Of a stretch of 64,000 bases of DNA, positions 44,033-52,937 are shown one piece after another. The notes beneath the pieces are model-generated. The model made no database searches and had not been told where the DNA came from. It was given only the letters and a program-made list of their open reading frames with translations. The position numbers and the translations under genes were made by a program. How positions within the stretch are numbered: the stretch's first letter is position 1; each line of letters opens with the position of its first letter. Source of the stretch: Trichlorobacter ammonificans (lineage in GTDB: Bacteria; Desulfobacterota; Desulfuromonadia; Geobacterales; Pseudopelobacteraceae); contig NZ_OW150024.1 of assembly GCF_933509905.1 (NCBI RefSeq), positions 372,001 to 436,000 of the forward strand, given 5' to 3'.

Positions 44033-44376
44033 AGTTTTCGCTGTCTCAAGATGGGTGCTGTAAACCCCTCCCCGTTCCGGTGTTGTACGAAGCTGGCTGC
44101 CCATAGCCTCCGGCAGGTTGTCATGACGGCGGGGAGCACTAATTACTCAGGGGGCGATGTTTGCCCCTGTCTATTCTGGCTTGGAAGAAGCTAGATACCA
44201 ACGAAAGGAGGATGCGCGAAAACGACAGTCTGCAGTGGTGTGCGGATACGGCTGCTTTCCGCGCATGGCGGCAGACAAAGATCCTGGCGGCGAGGAGCGA
44301 TTCGCGAGCCGGGATGGGTAGCAGAGTGCAGTACGCTGGGACACACCTGAATATCAAGAAAAAGGAGAAACACCGT

Positions 44377-46965
44377 ATGCAAATTCGCTGGAAGATGATG
44401 GGTCTTATGGTTGCTGCCAGTGCCATGTTTATGCTAGGTGGCTGCGGCGGCAAGGACGGTAAGGACGGCAGGGATGGCAAGGACGCCGCTTCGGCGGTCA
44501 CGGTAGCCGCCCTGGCTCCGGAGCAATGGTCTGACCTTTCGCTTAAAGCCGAAGTTCTCAGTGTTGCCATCAACAGCCCGCCAGTGGTCAAGTTCAAGGT
44601 GAGCGACGGCGCCGGCAACCCGGTGGTGGGGCTGGCACAGTCCTCGAAGTCGACCACGAACAAGCTTGCCACCTATCCCAACGTATCCTTCTCGCTGGCC
44701 AAGCTGGTGCCCGCTACCAACGGCTCTCCCAGCAAGTGGGTCAACTACATCGTGACCGCTGTTTCCAACACCACCGGCGAAGTGACCGGCGGTCAGCGTC
44801 CCAGTACTGAAAACATCGGTAGCCTGGTTGACCATGGTGACGGTACCTATACCTATACCTTCTACCGCGACATCACCAAGGTGAAGGAACAGGTGGCGGC
44901 ATTCACCGATTCCGGTAACAATCGTAAGGCTGACCTCGGCGACCTGACCTACGATCCGACCCTGACCCACCGTCTGGCGATCCAGATTTCAGGTGCGGCC
45001 CGCGGCACCGGCAGCAACACCGCTGACGGCAGCAACAGTGGCGTGACAGCAGTCAACCTGAAAGATCCGCTGAACTTGATCTATGACTTTATTCCGGCAA
45101 CCGGTAAGGCGATTACCAGCGCAAATACCCAGCGTGACATCGTCAGTACCGCGAGCTGCAATGAGTGCCATAGCAAGTTGAATGCCCTCGGTTTCCACGG
45201 CGGCAGCCGCAATGAAGCCCGCTTCTGCGTGGTCTGTCATACCGACCAGCGCAAGTTCGGTCGGGCCGCTTCCACCTCGACGGGCAACGCCTTCACCGGT
45301 ACTACTTATGTCGCCGACGGAGAAGTGCAGGGTGATTTCCCGGTCTTCATCCACAAGCTGCACCTGGGTGAGCACCTGGGCAAAACCGGCTACGACTATG
45401 CCGGTGTCGCCTACAACCATATCACCTATCCCCAGCCGATCACCAACTGCGTGAAATGCCACAGCAAGGCACCCCAAGCTGCCAACTGGAGTTCTGTGCC
45501 CAGCCGTCTGGCCTGCGGCTCCTGCCACGACGGCGTCAACTGGTCCACCGGCGCCGGCCATATCGGCGGCTCCGCTACCAACGATGCCAACTGCGCTCTC
45601 TGTCACAAGTCTGCCGATATCACCAGGTATCACGTAACGATTGATCGCTCTACCTCCGGTACCACCGACTACGCTTCGCAGCTTGCCTTGCCGGCAGGTG
45701 CCAAGAAAATCGAGTACCAGATCAAGGACGTGAAGGTTGTTACTCCGGCTGGTGATACCAAGCGGCGTGCACAGATTACGTTCCGTATCCTGATGGATGG
45801 TGCGCCGGTTACCTTTAAAGCATATACTGCAGGAGCAACCCAGCTGCTGGATAATTTTACCGGTGGCCCCACGCTGTATGCGGCCATTGCCGTACCCCGC
45901 GAAGGCATCGCCTCTCCGGCGGACTTCAATACATCCATTAGCGCCAGCTTGGTCAATATCTGGAACGGAACTCAGGGTACTCTGGGAGCCCGTGACGCCG
46001 ATGGTTACTACACTGCAACCATTGGTCTTCCGGCCGACCTGACGGCCCGTTATATTCCCAACGATGCCGTCATGGTTTCCGGTGTCGTCGGCATGGGGGC
46101 CTTTGCCCAGACCAACGTAGCCGGCTTCACTGCCAAAACCTTCAACATTCCGGCCACCGCGGTCTGGAAGGAAGCTACCGGCACCAACGGTAACGGAGTT
46201 ACGCTGAAGGCCCGTCGTAAAATCGTCGATGCAGCAAAGTGCAATAACTGCCACGGCCAACTGGGTATTGGTCCCACCTTCCACAGCGGCGTCCGGAACG
46301 GCGGCGACATGTGCGCCCTCTGCCACACTCCCGACTACTCAACGGGTCATGTCAGTGCAACGCAACTGGGCGGCGGCTGGTCGGTCAGCGCCAAGGACCT
46401 GATGCACGGCATTCATGCTGGGGCCAAGCGTGTCGTACCCTTCACCTATGACAGCGGTTATGACTTCAGCCACGTTACCTATCCGGGCGTGCTGAAGAAC
46501 TGCGAACAGTGCCACCTGCCCGGCACCTACGATTTCCGCAATGCCGCCAATGCGGACGCAGTAAATTCCAACAGCCTGCTGTGGAACAATGCGGCGCACG
46601 GCATCATTCGTTCTGATGCTATCTGGAAATCCCAATGGGTGGCGGCTGGTAACTACGGTAGCCGTCCGTCCTACAGCTATACTACGAACACCTGGACGTA
46701 CACCACGGGCGTCCCGGGTACCGCCGACCCCACTCCTGCAAACGGTGGTAACCTGGTTCACTCCCCCGTTGCCTCCGCCTGCTTTGGCTGCCATGACAGC
46801 GCGGCTGCTGTCAGCCACATGCGACTCAATGGTGGTTCGATTTATGAGAACCCCGCCAACGTGACTGTTGGCGGCCGGGGCACCGCTTTCACCAAGGTAG
46901 AGAGCTGCATGGCCTGCCACGGTGCCGGCAAGGCGTTTGACATCAAGGCGGTTCATGGCAAGTAA
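44377..46965 (+). CDS. OmcA/MtrC-family decahaem c-type cytochrome lipoprotein
   Basis: An 862-residue protein starting at the ATG at 44377, which follows AAAGGAGAAA. The signal peptide ends in a lipobox (MLGGC), so it should be lipid-anchored. Ten CxxCH haem motifs occur in two groups: CNECH, CVVCH, CVKCH, CGSCH and CALCH, then CNNCH, CALCH, CEQCH, CFGCH and CMACH. This 5 + 5 arrangement with beta-rich domains between is that of OmcA/MtrC/UndA outer-surface cytochromes, which pass electrons to metal oxides or electrodes. A glycine/lysine/aspartate repeat (GKDGKDGRDGKD) follows the lipid Cys. No porin-cytochrome partner genes are adjacent. Expression appears to be under sigma-54 control. Confidence 0.92.
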   Translation: MQIRWKMMGLMVAASAMFMLGGCGGKDGKDGRDGKDAASAVTVAALAPEQWSDLSLKAEVLSVAINSPPVVKFKVSDGAGNPVVGLAQSSKSTTNKLATYPNVSFSLAKLVPATNGSPSKWVNYIVTAVSNTTGEVTGGQRPSTENIGSLVDHGDGTYTYTFYRDITKVKEQVAAFTDSGNNRKADLGDLTYDPTLTHRLAIQISGAARGTGSNTADGSNSGVTAVNLKDPLNLIYDFIPATGKAITSANTQRDIVSTASCNECHSKLNALGFHGGSRNEARFCVVCHTDQRKFGRAASTSTGNAFTGTTYVADGEVQGDFPVFIHKLHLGEHLGKTGYDYAGVAYNHITYPQPITNCVKCHSKAPQAANWSSVPSRLACGSCHDGVNWSTGAGHIGGSATNDANCALCHKSADITRYHVTIDRSTSGTTDYASQLALPAGAKKIEYQIKDVKVVTPAGDTKRRAQITFRILMDGAPVTFKAYTAGATQLLDNFTGGPTLYAAIAVPREGIASPADFNTSISASLVNIWNGTQGTLGARDADGYYTATIGLPADLTARYIPNDAVMVSGVVGMGAFAQTNVAGFTAKTFNIPATAVWKEATGTNGNGVTLKARRKIVDAAKCNNCHGQLGIGPTFHSGVRNGGDMCALCHTPDYSTGHVSATQLGGGWSVSAKDLMHGIHAGAKRVVPFTYDSGYDFSHVTYPGVLKNCEQCHLPGTYDFRNAANADAVNSNSLLWNNAAHGIIRSDAIWKSQWVAAGNYGSRPSYSYTTNTWTYTTGVPGTADPTPANGGNLVHSPVASACFGCHDSAAAVSHMRLNGGSIYENPANVTVGGRGTAFTKVESCMACHGAGKAFDIKAVHGK

Positions 46966-46989
46966 GCCGTCTTGTTAGTAGGGAAGGTA

Positions 46990-47019
46990 CACCGGGATAC
47001 GGGAAGCCGTATCCCGGTG
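46990..47019 (+). terminator. 13-bp hairpin after the cytochrome gene
   Basis: Perfect stem CACCGGGATACGG / CCGTATCCCGGTG, loop GAAG. No T-run follows directly, but a second stem (GACCCGGAGAC / GTCTCCGGGTC, 47030-47056) comes next. Together they likely end or protect the transcript. Confidence 0.6.
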
Positions 47020-47224
47020 GTCAGGTAACGACCCGGAGACAGACCGTCTCCGGGTCGCTTTCGTTGAGGTGGGGGGGAGTGCTGTACGCTCGATACTCGG
47101 TGGTCCCCTTCAGGCGTTATTGACTTTGCCTGCCGAATCGGACTATGGTTAACACCCGCTTGAGCAAGCGGTAGTGGTCGTTGAGTACGGAGCGGCATTC
47201 AAAGACGAGACAAAGGAGCTTCCC

Positions 47225-47473
47225 ATGGCACGTTCACACGATAACGCCGTAACCACCGCAGTTCTTGCGCTCACCGCCGGCGCCCTGTTCGGCGCCGTTG
47301 CCGCCCTCCTGCTGGCCCCCGCCCCCGGCAGCGAGACCCGGAAGAGATTGTGCGGCTTCCAGGAAGATGCTGCCGAACGGGTGCGGCGCTACGCACGGGA
47401 GGCCCGTCTGCGGGCGTCCGGTGGCAGAAAGGGCGAAGACCTGCACTACGACGGCGGCGACGCCTGGATCTAG
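47225..47473 (+). CDS. YtxH-domain protein
   Basis: An 82-residue protein. One membrane helix lies at about 10-32 (TTAVLALTAGALFGAVAALLLAP, near), then the 'GSETRKRL' turn and a charged amphipathic tail, the YtxH pattern. Function in the envelope or stress response is unknown. ATG at 47225 follows AAAGGAGC. Confidence 0.75.
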   Translation: MARSHDNAVTTAVLALTAGALFGAVAALLLAPAPGSETRKRLCGFQEDAAERVRRYAREARLRASGGRKGEDLHYDGGDAWI

Positions 47474-47492
47474 AATAGTTCCGCAGCAGTGC

Positions 47493-47533
47493 CCGCAAGC
47501 GGCCCGCCCGGTATCCGGTCGGGCCGCTTGCGG
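47493..47533 (+). terminator. GC-rich hairpin after the YtxH gene
   Basis: A 14-bp perfect stem, CCGCAAGCGGCCCG / CGGGCCGCTTGCGG, with a 13-base loop, between the YtxH gene and the oxidoreductase gene. A weak T-rich tail follows. Likely terminator. Confidence 0.6.
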
Positions 47534-47648
47534 TTCGTCGTTCCTATTCAGCCTTCCTTTGCATCCCCGCTTTTACAAAACTATTACATCACCGTTGTGT
47601 CGGGCTTGCTATGCTGCTTCCATTACGTACTACGGAGGTCGTCAGGCA

Positions 47649-48701
47649 ATGTTGCGCATCGGAAGATATGAGGTTCGCTATCCCCTGATTCAGGGCGGCA
47701 TGGGAGTGCGCATTTCCGGAGGGAATCTTGCGGGACATGTGGCCAAGTGCGGCGGGGTCGGCCTGGTGGCTGCGGCGGGAATCGCCATGAACAGCAGCTT
47801 CTATAACGGCCGCAATTACTTCCAGGCTGAGACGGCGGCGTTCAAGGAGGAGTTGCGCAAGGCCTACGCAATCGCGCCGGATGGGGTCATCGGCGTGAAC
47901 GTGATGGTGGCGCTCTCCGATTTCGAGGCCCTGGTCAAAGCTGCCATCGAGGGGGGGGCCAAGGTGATCGTCTGCGGTGCCGGCCTGCCGCTCTCGCTGC
48001 CGGAGCTGACCGCCCATGCGCCGGAAGTGGCGCTGGTGCCGATCGCCTCATCGGTGCGGGCGGCCCAGTTGATCGCCCGTACCTGGGAAAAGCGTTACCA
48101 GCGTCTGCCCGATGCCGTGGTCATCGAGGACCCGGACACCGCCGGTGGTCACTTGGGAGAGAAACTGGAAAATATCGGTACCGGCGAGTACGACCAGTAC
48201 GCCACCATCCGGGCGGTGAAGCAGTTTTTCCGGGACGAGTATGCCGCCGAAATACCGGTGATCGCTGCCGGTGGCATATGGGACCGTGCCGACCTGGAGC
48301 GCGCCCTGTCCGAGGGGGCTGATGGCGTACAGATGGCTTCCCGCTTCGTGGTGACGGAGGAGTGCGATGCCGACCCGGCCTTCAAGCAGGCGTATCTGAA
48401 CTGCAAGCAGGAGGATATCGGCCTGCTGATGTCGCCGGCCGGATTGCCGGGGCGGGCCATCGTGGCCAATACCACCGCCATCCGCCAGTATGATCTGGAC
48501 CACCATACGCCCTGCCGGATGAACTGCCTGAAGAAATGCTCCTACAAGGAGAGTGGTGAACGCTTCTGCATCGTGACCGCCCTGGACCGGGCGCAACGGG
48601 GGGATGTGGAGAGCGGACTGGTGTTCTGTGGTACCAACGCCTGGAAGGCGGAGCGGATCGGTACGGTGCAGGAGGTTTTTGACGAGTTGTTCGGAGAATG
48701 A
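47649..48701 (+). CDS. Nitronate monooxygenase-like flavin oxidoreductase
   Basis: A 350-residue TIM-barrel FMN enzyme of the NPD/2-nitropropane dioxygenase superfamily. Start ATG at 47649 behind a GGAGG site. The family start is 'YPLIQGGMGVRISGGNLAGHVAKCGGVG' (in two conserved halves), with FMN-binding 'IPVIAAGGIWD' and 'GADGVQMASRFV'. A cysteine-rich C-terminal segment (CRMNCLKKCSYKESGERFC) is an addition that could bind metal and is seen in a subset of these proteins. Substrate unknown. Confidence 0.83.
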   Translation: MLRIGRYEVRYPLIQGGMGVRISGGNLAGHVAKCGGVGLVAAAGIAMNSSFYNGRNYFQAETAAFKEELRKAYAIAPDGVIGVNVMVALSDFEALVKAAIEGGAKVIVCGAGLPLSLPELTAHAPEVALVPIASSVRAAQLIARTWEKRYQRLPDAVVIEDPDTAGGHLGEKLENIGTGEYDQYATIRAVKQFFRDEYAAEIPVIAAGGIWDRADLERALSEGADGVQMASRFVVTEECDADPAFKQAYLNCKQEDIGLLMSPAGLPGRAIVANTTAIRQYDLDHHTPCRMNCLKKCSYKESGERFCIVTALDRAQRGDVESGLVFCGTNAWKAERIGTVQEVFDELFGE

Positions 48702-48714
48702 GCGGCGAGGGGCG

Positions 48715-49791
48715 TCAGCGGATCACCGGGTTGTAGAGGGTGTCCCGTTCCACCGGCTGCTTGCCGGCCATGCGGATCAGATGGCAGATCCGTTCCCTGC
48801 TCAGGCTCTGCGGCGACGACGCGCCGGCGTCGTGGCCGATCCGTTCCTCCACCACGGTGCCGTCCAGGTCGTCGACGCCGAAGGCGAGGGCCACCTGGGC
48901 GATCTTCTCACCCAGCATGATCCAGTAGGCCTTCAGGTGGGGGATGTTATCCAGGAACAGGCGGGCGATGGCCAGGGTCTTCAGGTCGTCCAAACCGGAT
49001 GTCCCTCGGGTGTCCAGCTTGAGCGGCGAATTCTCCGGTTGCCAGGCCAAGGGGATGAAGACCTGGAAACCGCCGGTCTCGTCCTGCAGCTCCCGCAGCA
49101 GCTCCATATGCCGTACCCGATCGTCGTACGTCTCCAGATGGCCGTACAGCATGGAACAGTTGGTTTTCAATCCGGCCCGGTGGGCCAGACGATGAATCTC
49201 CAGCCAGCGGTGGCCGCTGATCTTTTCCGGGCAGATCCGTTGCCGTACCCCTTCCACCAGGATTTCCGCACCACCGGCCGGCATTGAGCCGAGCCCTGCC
49301 GCCATCAGGCGCTCCAGAACCGTTTCCGCCGACAGACCGCTGATGGTGGCAAACCAGTCAATCTCCACTGCCGTGAATGCCTTGATATGCAGCTGCGGTG
49401 CCGCCTGCCCGATCTCCCTGAGCAACTCCAGATAAAAATCGAAAGGAAGGTCGGGATGCAGCCCCCCCACCAGGTGTACCTCGGTGGCTCCCTGGTGCTG
49501 CGCTTCCCGTGCACGGCGCACCATCTCCTCGCGGGAAAGGGTGTAGGCGTCGGCGGCGCCGGCGGTGCGGGAAAAGGCGCAGAACGCGCAGCGGTTGACG
49601 CAAATATTGGTGGGGTTGATATGGCGATTGACGTTGAAGTACACCCTGGCGCCGTTGCGCCGGGCATTGGCCAGTGCGGCCAGCTCACCGATGGCCAGCA
49701 GGTCGCGGGATTCGTAAAGCAGCAGGGCGTCATCGCAACTGAGGCGTTCTCCGGCGTGCACTTTTTCACTGATTGTGGTAAATGATGTCAT
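48715..49791 (-). CDS. mqnE: Aminodeoxyfutalosine synthase (MqnE), radical SAM
   Basis: A 358-residue radical-SAM enzyme, start at the ATG at 49791. The cluster motif is 'NICVNRCAFCAFSR' (CxxxCxxC), with 'FNVNRHINPTN' just before it, as in MqnE. It joins a purine radical to the chorismate-derived enolpyruvyl compound in the first radical step of the futalosine menaquinone route. MqnD is 22 kb away. It resembles CofH and MqnC; the surrounding residues fit MqnE best. Confidence 0.85.
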   Translation of the reverse strand: MTSFTTISEKVHAGERLSCDDALLLYESRDLLAIGELAALANARRNGARVYFNVNRHINPTNICVNRCAFCAFSRTAGAADAYTLSREEMVRRAREAQHQGATEVHLVGGLHPDLPFDFYLELLREIGQAAPQLHIKAFTAVEIDWFATISGLSAETVLERLMAAGLGSMPAGGAEILVEGVRQRICPEKISGHRWLEIHRLAHRAGLKTNCSMLYGHLETYDDRVRHMELLRELQDETGGFQVFIPLAWQPENSPLKLDTRGTSGLDDLKTLAIARLFLDNIPHLKAYWIMLGEKIAQVALAFGVDDLDGTVVEERIGHDAGASSPQSLSRERICHLIRMAGKQPVERDTLYNPVIR

Positions 49792-49861
49792 GTTGTCAGC
49801 ATACGGCAAGAGCCGCGACGGTGCAATACGGTAGATGCACCGGCGGATACGGGGGGAAACC

Positions 49862-50260
49862 ATGACACCTGAAATCGACCGGTTTTTTCAGGCAGAGGCG
49901 TTTGGTGTGGTAGGAGCATCCGAGGACCGCGGCAAGTTCGGTAATAAGGTGCTTCGCTGCTATCTGGAGAACCGCAAAACCGTGATTCCGGTCAACCCGA
50001 AGGCGGTCAGCATCGAGGGGATTCCCTGTGTGGCTTCGGTGGCGGAGCTGCCGGATACGGTCAAGAGTATTTCCGTGATCACCCCGCCGCCGGTGACCGA
50101 GCAGGTGGTGGAGGCGGCCATTGCCCGGGGGATCACCAGCGTCTGGATGCAGCCGGGGGCGGAGAGCCCGGCGGCGGTGGAGCGGTGTCGGGCGGCCGGG
50201 GTGAATGTCATTGCCGACCATAGCTGCATTCTGGTGGTACTGGGCTTCCGGGACCACTGA
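49862..50260 (+). CDS. CoA-binding domain protein (YccU family)
   Basis: A 132-residue Rossmann-fold protein of the CoA-binding family: 'AFGVVGASEDRGKFGNKVL' is the nucleotide loop, 'VIPVNPKA' the second strand, and 'SVWMQPGAESPAA' the third. Such small proteins are common; function is unknown. Confidence 0.85.
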   Translation: MTPEIDRFFQAEAFGVVGASEDRGKFGNKVLRCYLENRKTVIPVNPKAVSIEGIPCVASVAELPDTVKSISVITPPPVTEQVVEAAIARGITSVWMQPGAESPAAVERCRAAGVNVIADHSCILVVLGFRDH

Positions 50261-50343
50261 CCCCCGCCGGATGCGGTGCATCCGGGCCGGCGGGAGGTCG
50301 CGCATGTTCCCGCTGCCATCTTTGTGTGAGGACTGGATAGACG

Positions 50344-51426
50344 ATGCAACGGAGCAATCAAATCGGCTGGGCCCAGGTACGGGCCGGCGTCTTCATCATG
50401 GTAACGCTGCTGCTCATGGCTGGCGCGATCTTCCTAATGGGGCAGAAGACCAAGCTCTTCACCCCCACCAGCAGGCTGGTCGTCACCATGGACAACGTGG
50501 TGGGCCTGAAAGAAGGAGCGCCGGTCTGGCTGGCCGGCGTTGACGTGGGGGTGGTGCAGCAGGTCGGATTCAAGGACCCCCGTAACAGCAACGAAGTGCG
50601 GATCGAGATGGAGGTCGAGCGGGAGGCCCTGAAAAAGGTGGGGACCGACTCCCGGATTACCATCAAGACCCGCGGTTTGATGGGCGAAAAGTACGTGGAT
50701 ATCATGCCCTCCCAGCACTACCATGCCGTACCGGGCAACAATTTTCGCGGCCAGTCGGTGCATACCCTTGACGATGTGGCCCAGAAGGCCGGCGTCACCT
50801 TTGAAAAGTTGAACAGTATCGTAGACAGCGTCCAGTCCGGCAAGGGGACCCTGGGGCTTTTGGCCACCGATACCACCCTCTACGTCAATGCGGTGAAGTT
50901 GTCCGACGAACTGAAAATCCTGGCCGCCAACATCAACAACGGCCAGGGAACCCTGGGGAGGCTGGCCCGCAGCGGGGAACCGTATGACCGGCTGATGCAG
51001 ATTCTGGCACGAGCCGACAAGACCCTTCAGGATATCCAGGCGTCCGACGGCAGCCTGAACCGGTTGATCTACGACAAGACCCTCTACACCAAGTTGGTCG
51101 CCCTGGCGGACAAGAGTAACCAGGCTGCGGACGACGTCCGGGAGCTGAACCGTAAGCTGACGTCCCGCGACAGCACGATCGGTATGTTGCTCAACGACCG
51201 CGAGCTGTATGACAGAAGCGTTTCCCTGCTGACCCGGGCCGACCGTTCCATGCAGGATCTCGAGGCGGTGTCGGCACGTATCAGAGCCGGCGAGGGGACC
51301 GCAGGCAAGCTGATTACCGAGAAGGAGTTGTACGATAAGCTGAACAGGACCGTGGATGCCCTGGAGGCCCTGGTGACCGACATCCGGAAAAATCCCGGTC
51401 GCTATGTGAAACTGTCACTGTTTTAG
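50344..51426 (+). CDS. MlaD/MCE-domain protein
   Basis: A 360-residue protein with one N-terminal membrane anchor (about 13-35) and an MCE/MlaD domain (about 40-120; 'VTMDNVVGLKEGAPVWLAGVDVG' region). A long alpha-helical region follows. MCE proteins form rings that move lipids between membranes. No MlaE permease or MlaF ATPase is adjacent here; the next genes are M16 proteases. Confidence 0.85.
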   Translation: MQRSNQIGWAQVRAGVFIMVTLLLMAGAIFLMGQKTKLFTPTSRLVVTMDNVVGLKEGAPVWLAGVDVGVVQQVGFKDPRNSNEVRIEMEVEREALKKVGTDSRITIKTRGLMGEKYVDIMPSQHYHAVPGNNFRGQSVHTLDDVAQKAGVTFEKLNSIVDSVQSGKGTLGLLATDTTLYVNAVKLSDELKILAANINNGQGTLGRLARSGEPYDRLMQILARADKTLQDIQASDGSLNRLIYDKTLYTKLVALADKSNQAADDVRELNRKLTSRDSTIGMLLNDRELYDRSVSLLTRADRSMQDLEAVSARIRAGEGTAGKLITEKELYDKLNRTVDALEALVTDIRKNPGRYVKLSLF

Positions 51427-51440
51427 GAGGACGAGGAGTG

Positions 51441-52937
51441 ATGATGTTCCGAAGTGTTCTGCTGGCGCTGGTACTGCTGCTGATGACGTTGCCGCTCCAT
51501 GCGGCGAACCTGGAGGACAAGGTTGTCGAGCATACGTTCAAAAACGGTCTGAAACTGCTGATGGTGGAGCGGCACACCTCTCCCACCGTATCGGCCTGGA
51601 TCCGCTTCAAGGTGGGCAGCGTGGACGAGCGCAGCGATGAGCGCGGTATCGCCCATCTGCTGGAGCATATGCTGTTCAAGGGGACTAAGACCCTGGGAAC
51701 GAAGGACTACGCCGCCGAGGCGCCGCTTCTGGAACGGATTGAAGCCGCTGCCCAGAAACTGCTGGCGGAGCAGGCCAAGGGAGGCAGGGCCGATTCCAGC
51801 CTGGTGAAGCGCCTTGAACAGGAGGTGGCCGAGCTGGAGAAACAGGCGCAGCGTTTCGTGGTCAAGGATGAGTTTTTCGACCTCTACGCCCGTAACGGCG
51901 GCACCGGCTACAATGCCTTTACCTCTCGCGACGGCACTACCTACCTGATTTCGCTTCCCTCCAACAAGTTGGAACTGTGGGCAGCCATCGAGTCGGACCG
52001 GATGCGTAACCCGGTGCTGCGGGAGTTTTACACCGAACGGTCGGTGGTGATGGAAGAGCGTCGCCGTTCCTACGATGCCGAGCCGAGTGCCAAACTGTGG
52101 GAGAGCTTTGTTGCAGCCGCCTATCCGGCCCATCCCTACGGTCAACCCACCATCGGCTGGATGTCCGATATCCGCCAGCTTTCCCGCACCAAGGCGGAAG
52201 GGTTCCTGCGCCGCTTCTATGCTCCCAACAATGCGGTCATCGCCGTGGTGGGTGACATTAATCCCCGGCAGGTGATTGCGCTGGTGGAGCGCTATTTTGC
52301 TGATCTGACGCCGGGAACGCCGGTGCCGGACGTGGCGGCCCGGGAGGAGGAACCCCGTGGCGAGCGGCGGGTGGAGGTGCTGGGGGATGCGGAGCCGGAG
52401 GTGGTGATCGGCTTCCGCAAGACCGCCCTCGGTGAGCGCGACGACGAGGTGTTCGACGTCATTGCCGCCATCCTGGGGCAGGGGCGGACCTCCCGGCTGT
52501 ATCGTGCACTGGTGCTTGAACGGCAGATCGCCACCAGCGTGACGGTTTTCGGTGCTCCCGGCAGCCGCTATCCCGGCCTGTTCGTGCTGCATGCCACCCC
52601 CCGTTCTCCCCATACGGCAGCTGAAGTGGAGCAGGCGCTGCTTGCGGAGCTGGAGCGCCTGAAGGCGGAACCGGTGACGTCCCGCGAGCTGCAGCGCATC
52701 CTGAACCGTCTGGAGTATGAGGAGGCGCGGCGCATGGGGACCAACGGCGGGCTGGCCCGCAACCTGACTGAATATGAAGCAGTGACCGGCTCCTGGCGTT
52801 TTCTGGCCGGATACCGGGCAAAGGTGGAAAAGGTGACCCCTGACGATATCAGGCGGGTCGCTGCCGCCTGGCTGACTCGGGAGAACCGGATCGTAGGGAC
52901 GCTGGTGAAAAAAGAGCAGGGGGGTGAGGCGAAATGA
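51441..52937 (+). CDS. M16-family zinc protease (active subunit)
   Basis: A 498-residue periplasmic protease with a signal peptide (residues 1-20) starting behind AGGAGGACGAGGAG. The inverted zinc motif HLLEH is intact in 'IAHLLEHMLFKGT', followed by the distal glutamate region in 'LWAAIESDRM'. A lysine-rich insertion is present at 85-125. Its stop overlaps the next gene (ATGA), which encodes the inactive-type partner. Confidence 0.88.
   Translation: MMFRSVLLALVLLLMTLPLHAANLEDKVVEHTFKNGLKLLMVERHTSPTVSAWIRFKVGSVDERSDERGIAHLLEHMLFKGTKTLGTKDYAAEAPLLERIEAAAQKLLAEQAKGGRADSSLVKRLEQEVAELEKQAQRFVVKDEFFDLYARNGGTGYNAFTSRDGTTYLISLPSNKLELWAAIESDRMRNPVLREFYTERSVVMEERRRSYDAEPSAKLWESFVAAAYPAHPYGQPTIGWMSDIRQLSRTKAEGFLRRFYAPNNAVIAVVGDINPRQVIALVERYFADLTPGTPVPDVAAREEEPRGERRVEVLGDAEPEVVIGFRKTALGERDDEVFDVIAAILGQGRTSRLYRALVLERQIATSVTVFGAPGSRYPGLFVLHATPRSPHTAAEVEQALLAELERLKAEPVTSRELQRILNRLEYEEARRMGTNGGLARNLTEYEAVTGSWRFLAGYRAKVEKVTPDDIRRVAAAWLTRENRIVGTLVKKEQGGEAK

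Larger units (their letters stand above)
43741..44376. other. Long regulatory region of the decahaem cytochrome gene
   Basis: About 635 bp without a gene. In order: a short C-run with CA repeats (43741-43770), direct repeats at 43846 and 43937, a terminator-like hairpin at 43881-43910, a consensus sigma-54 promoter at 44017, and a transcribed leader of about 330 nt. Leader segments include GTCTGC / GCAGAC enclosing TGTGCGG / CCGCGCA, followed by ATCCTGGC / GCCGGGAT, so it can fold extensively. It does not match the c-di-GMP-I (GEMM) signature in a clear way. Confidence 0.6.

Noticed and set aside
44043-44376. c-di-GMP-I / GEMM riboswitch
   Set aside because: Stems are present but the conserved GEMM core blocks are not clearly found; kept only as a structured leader.
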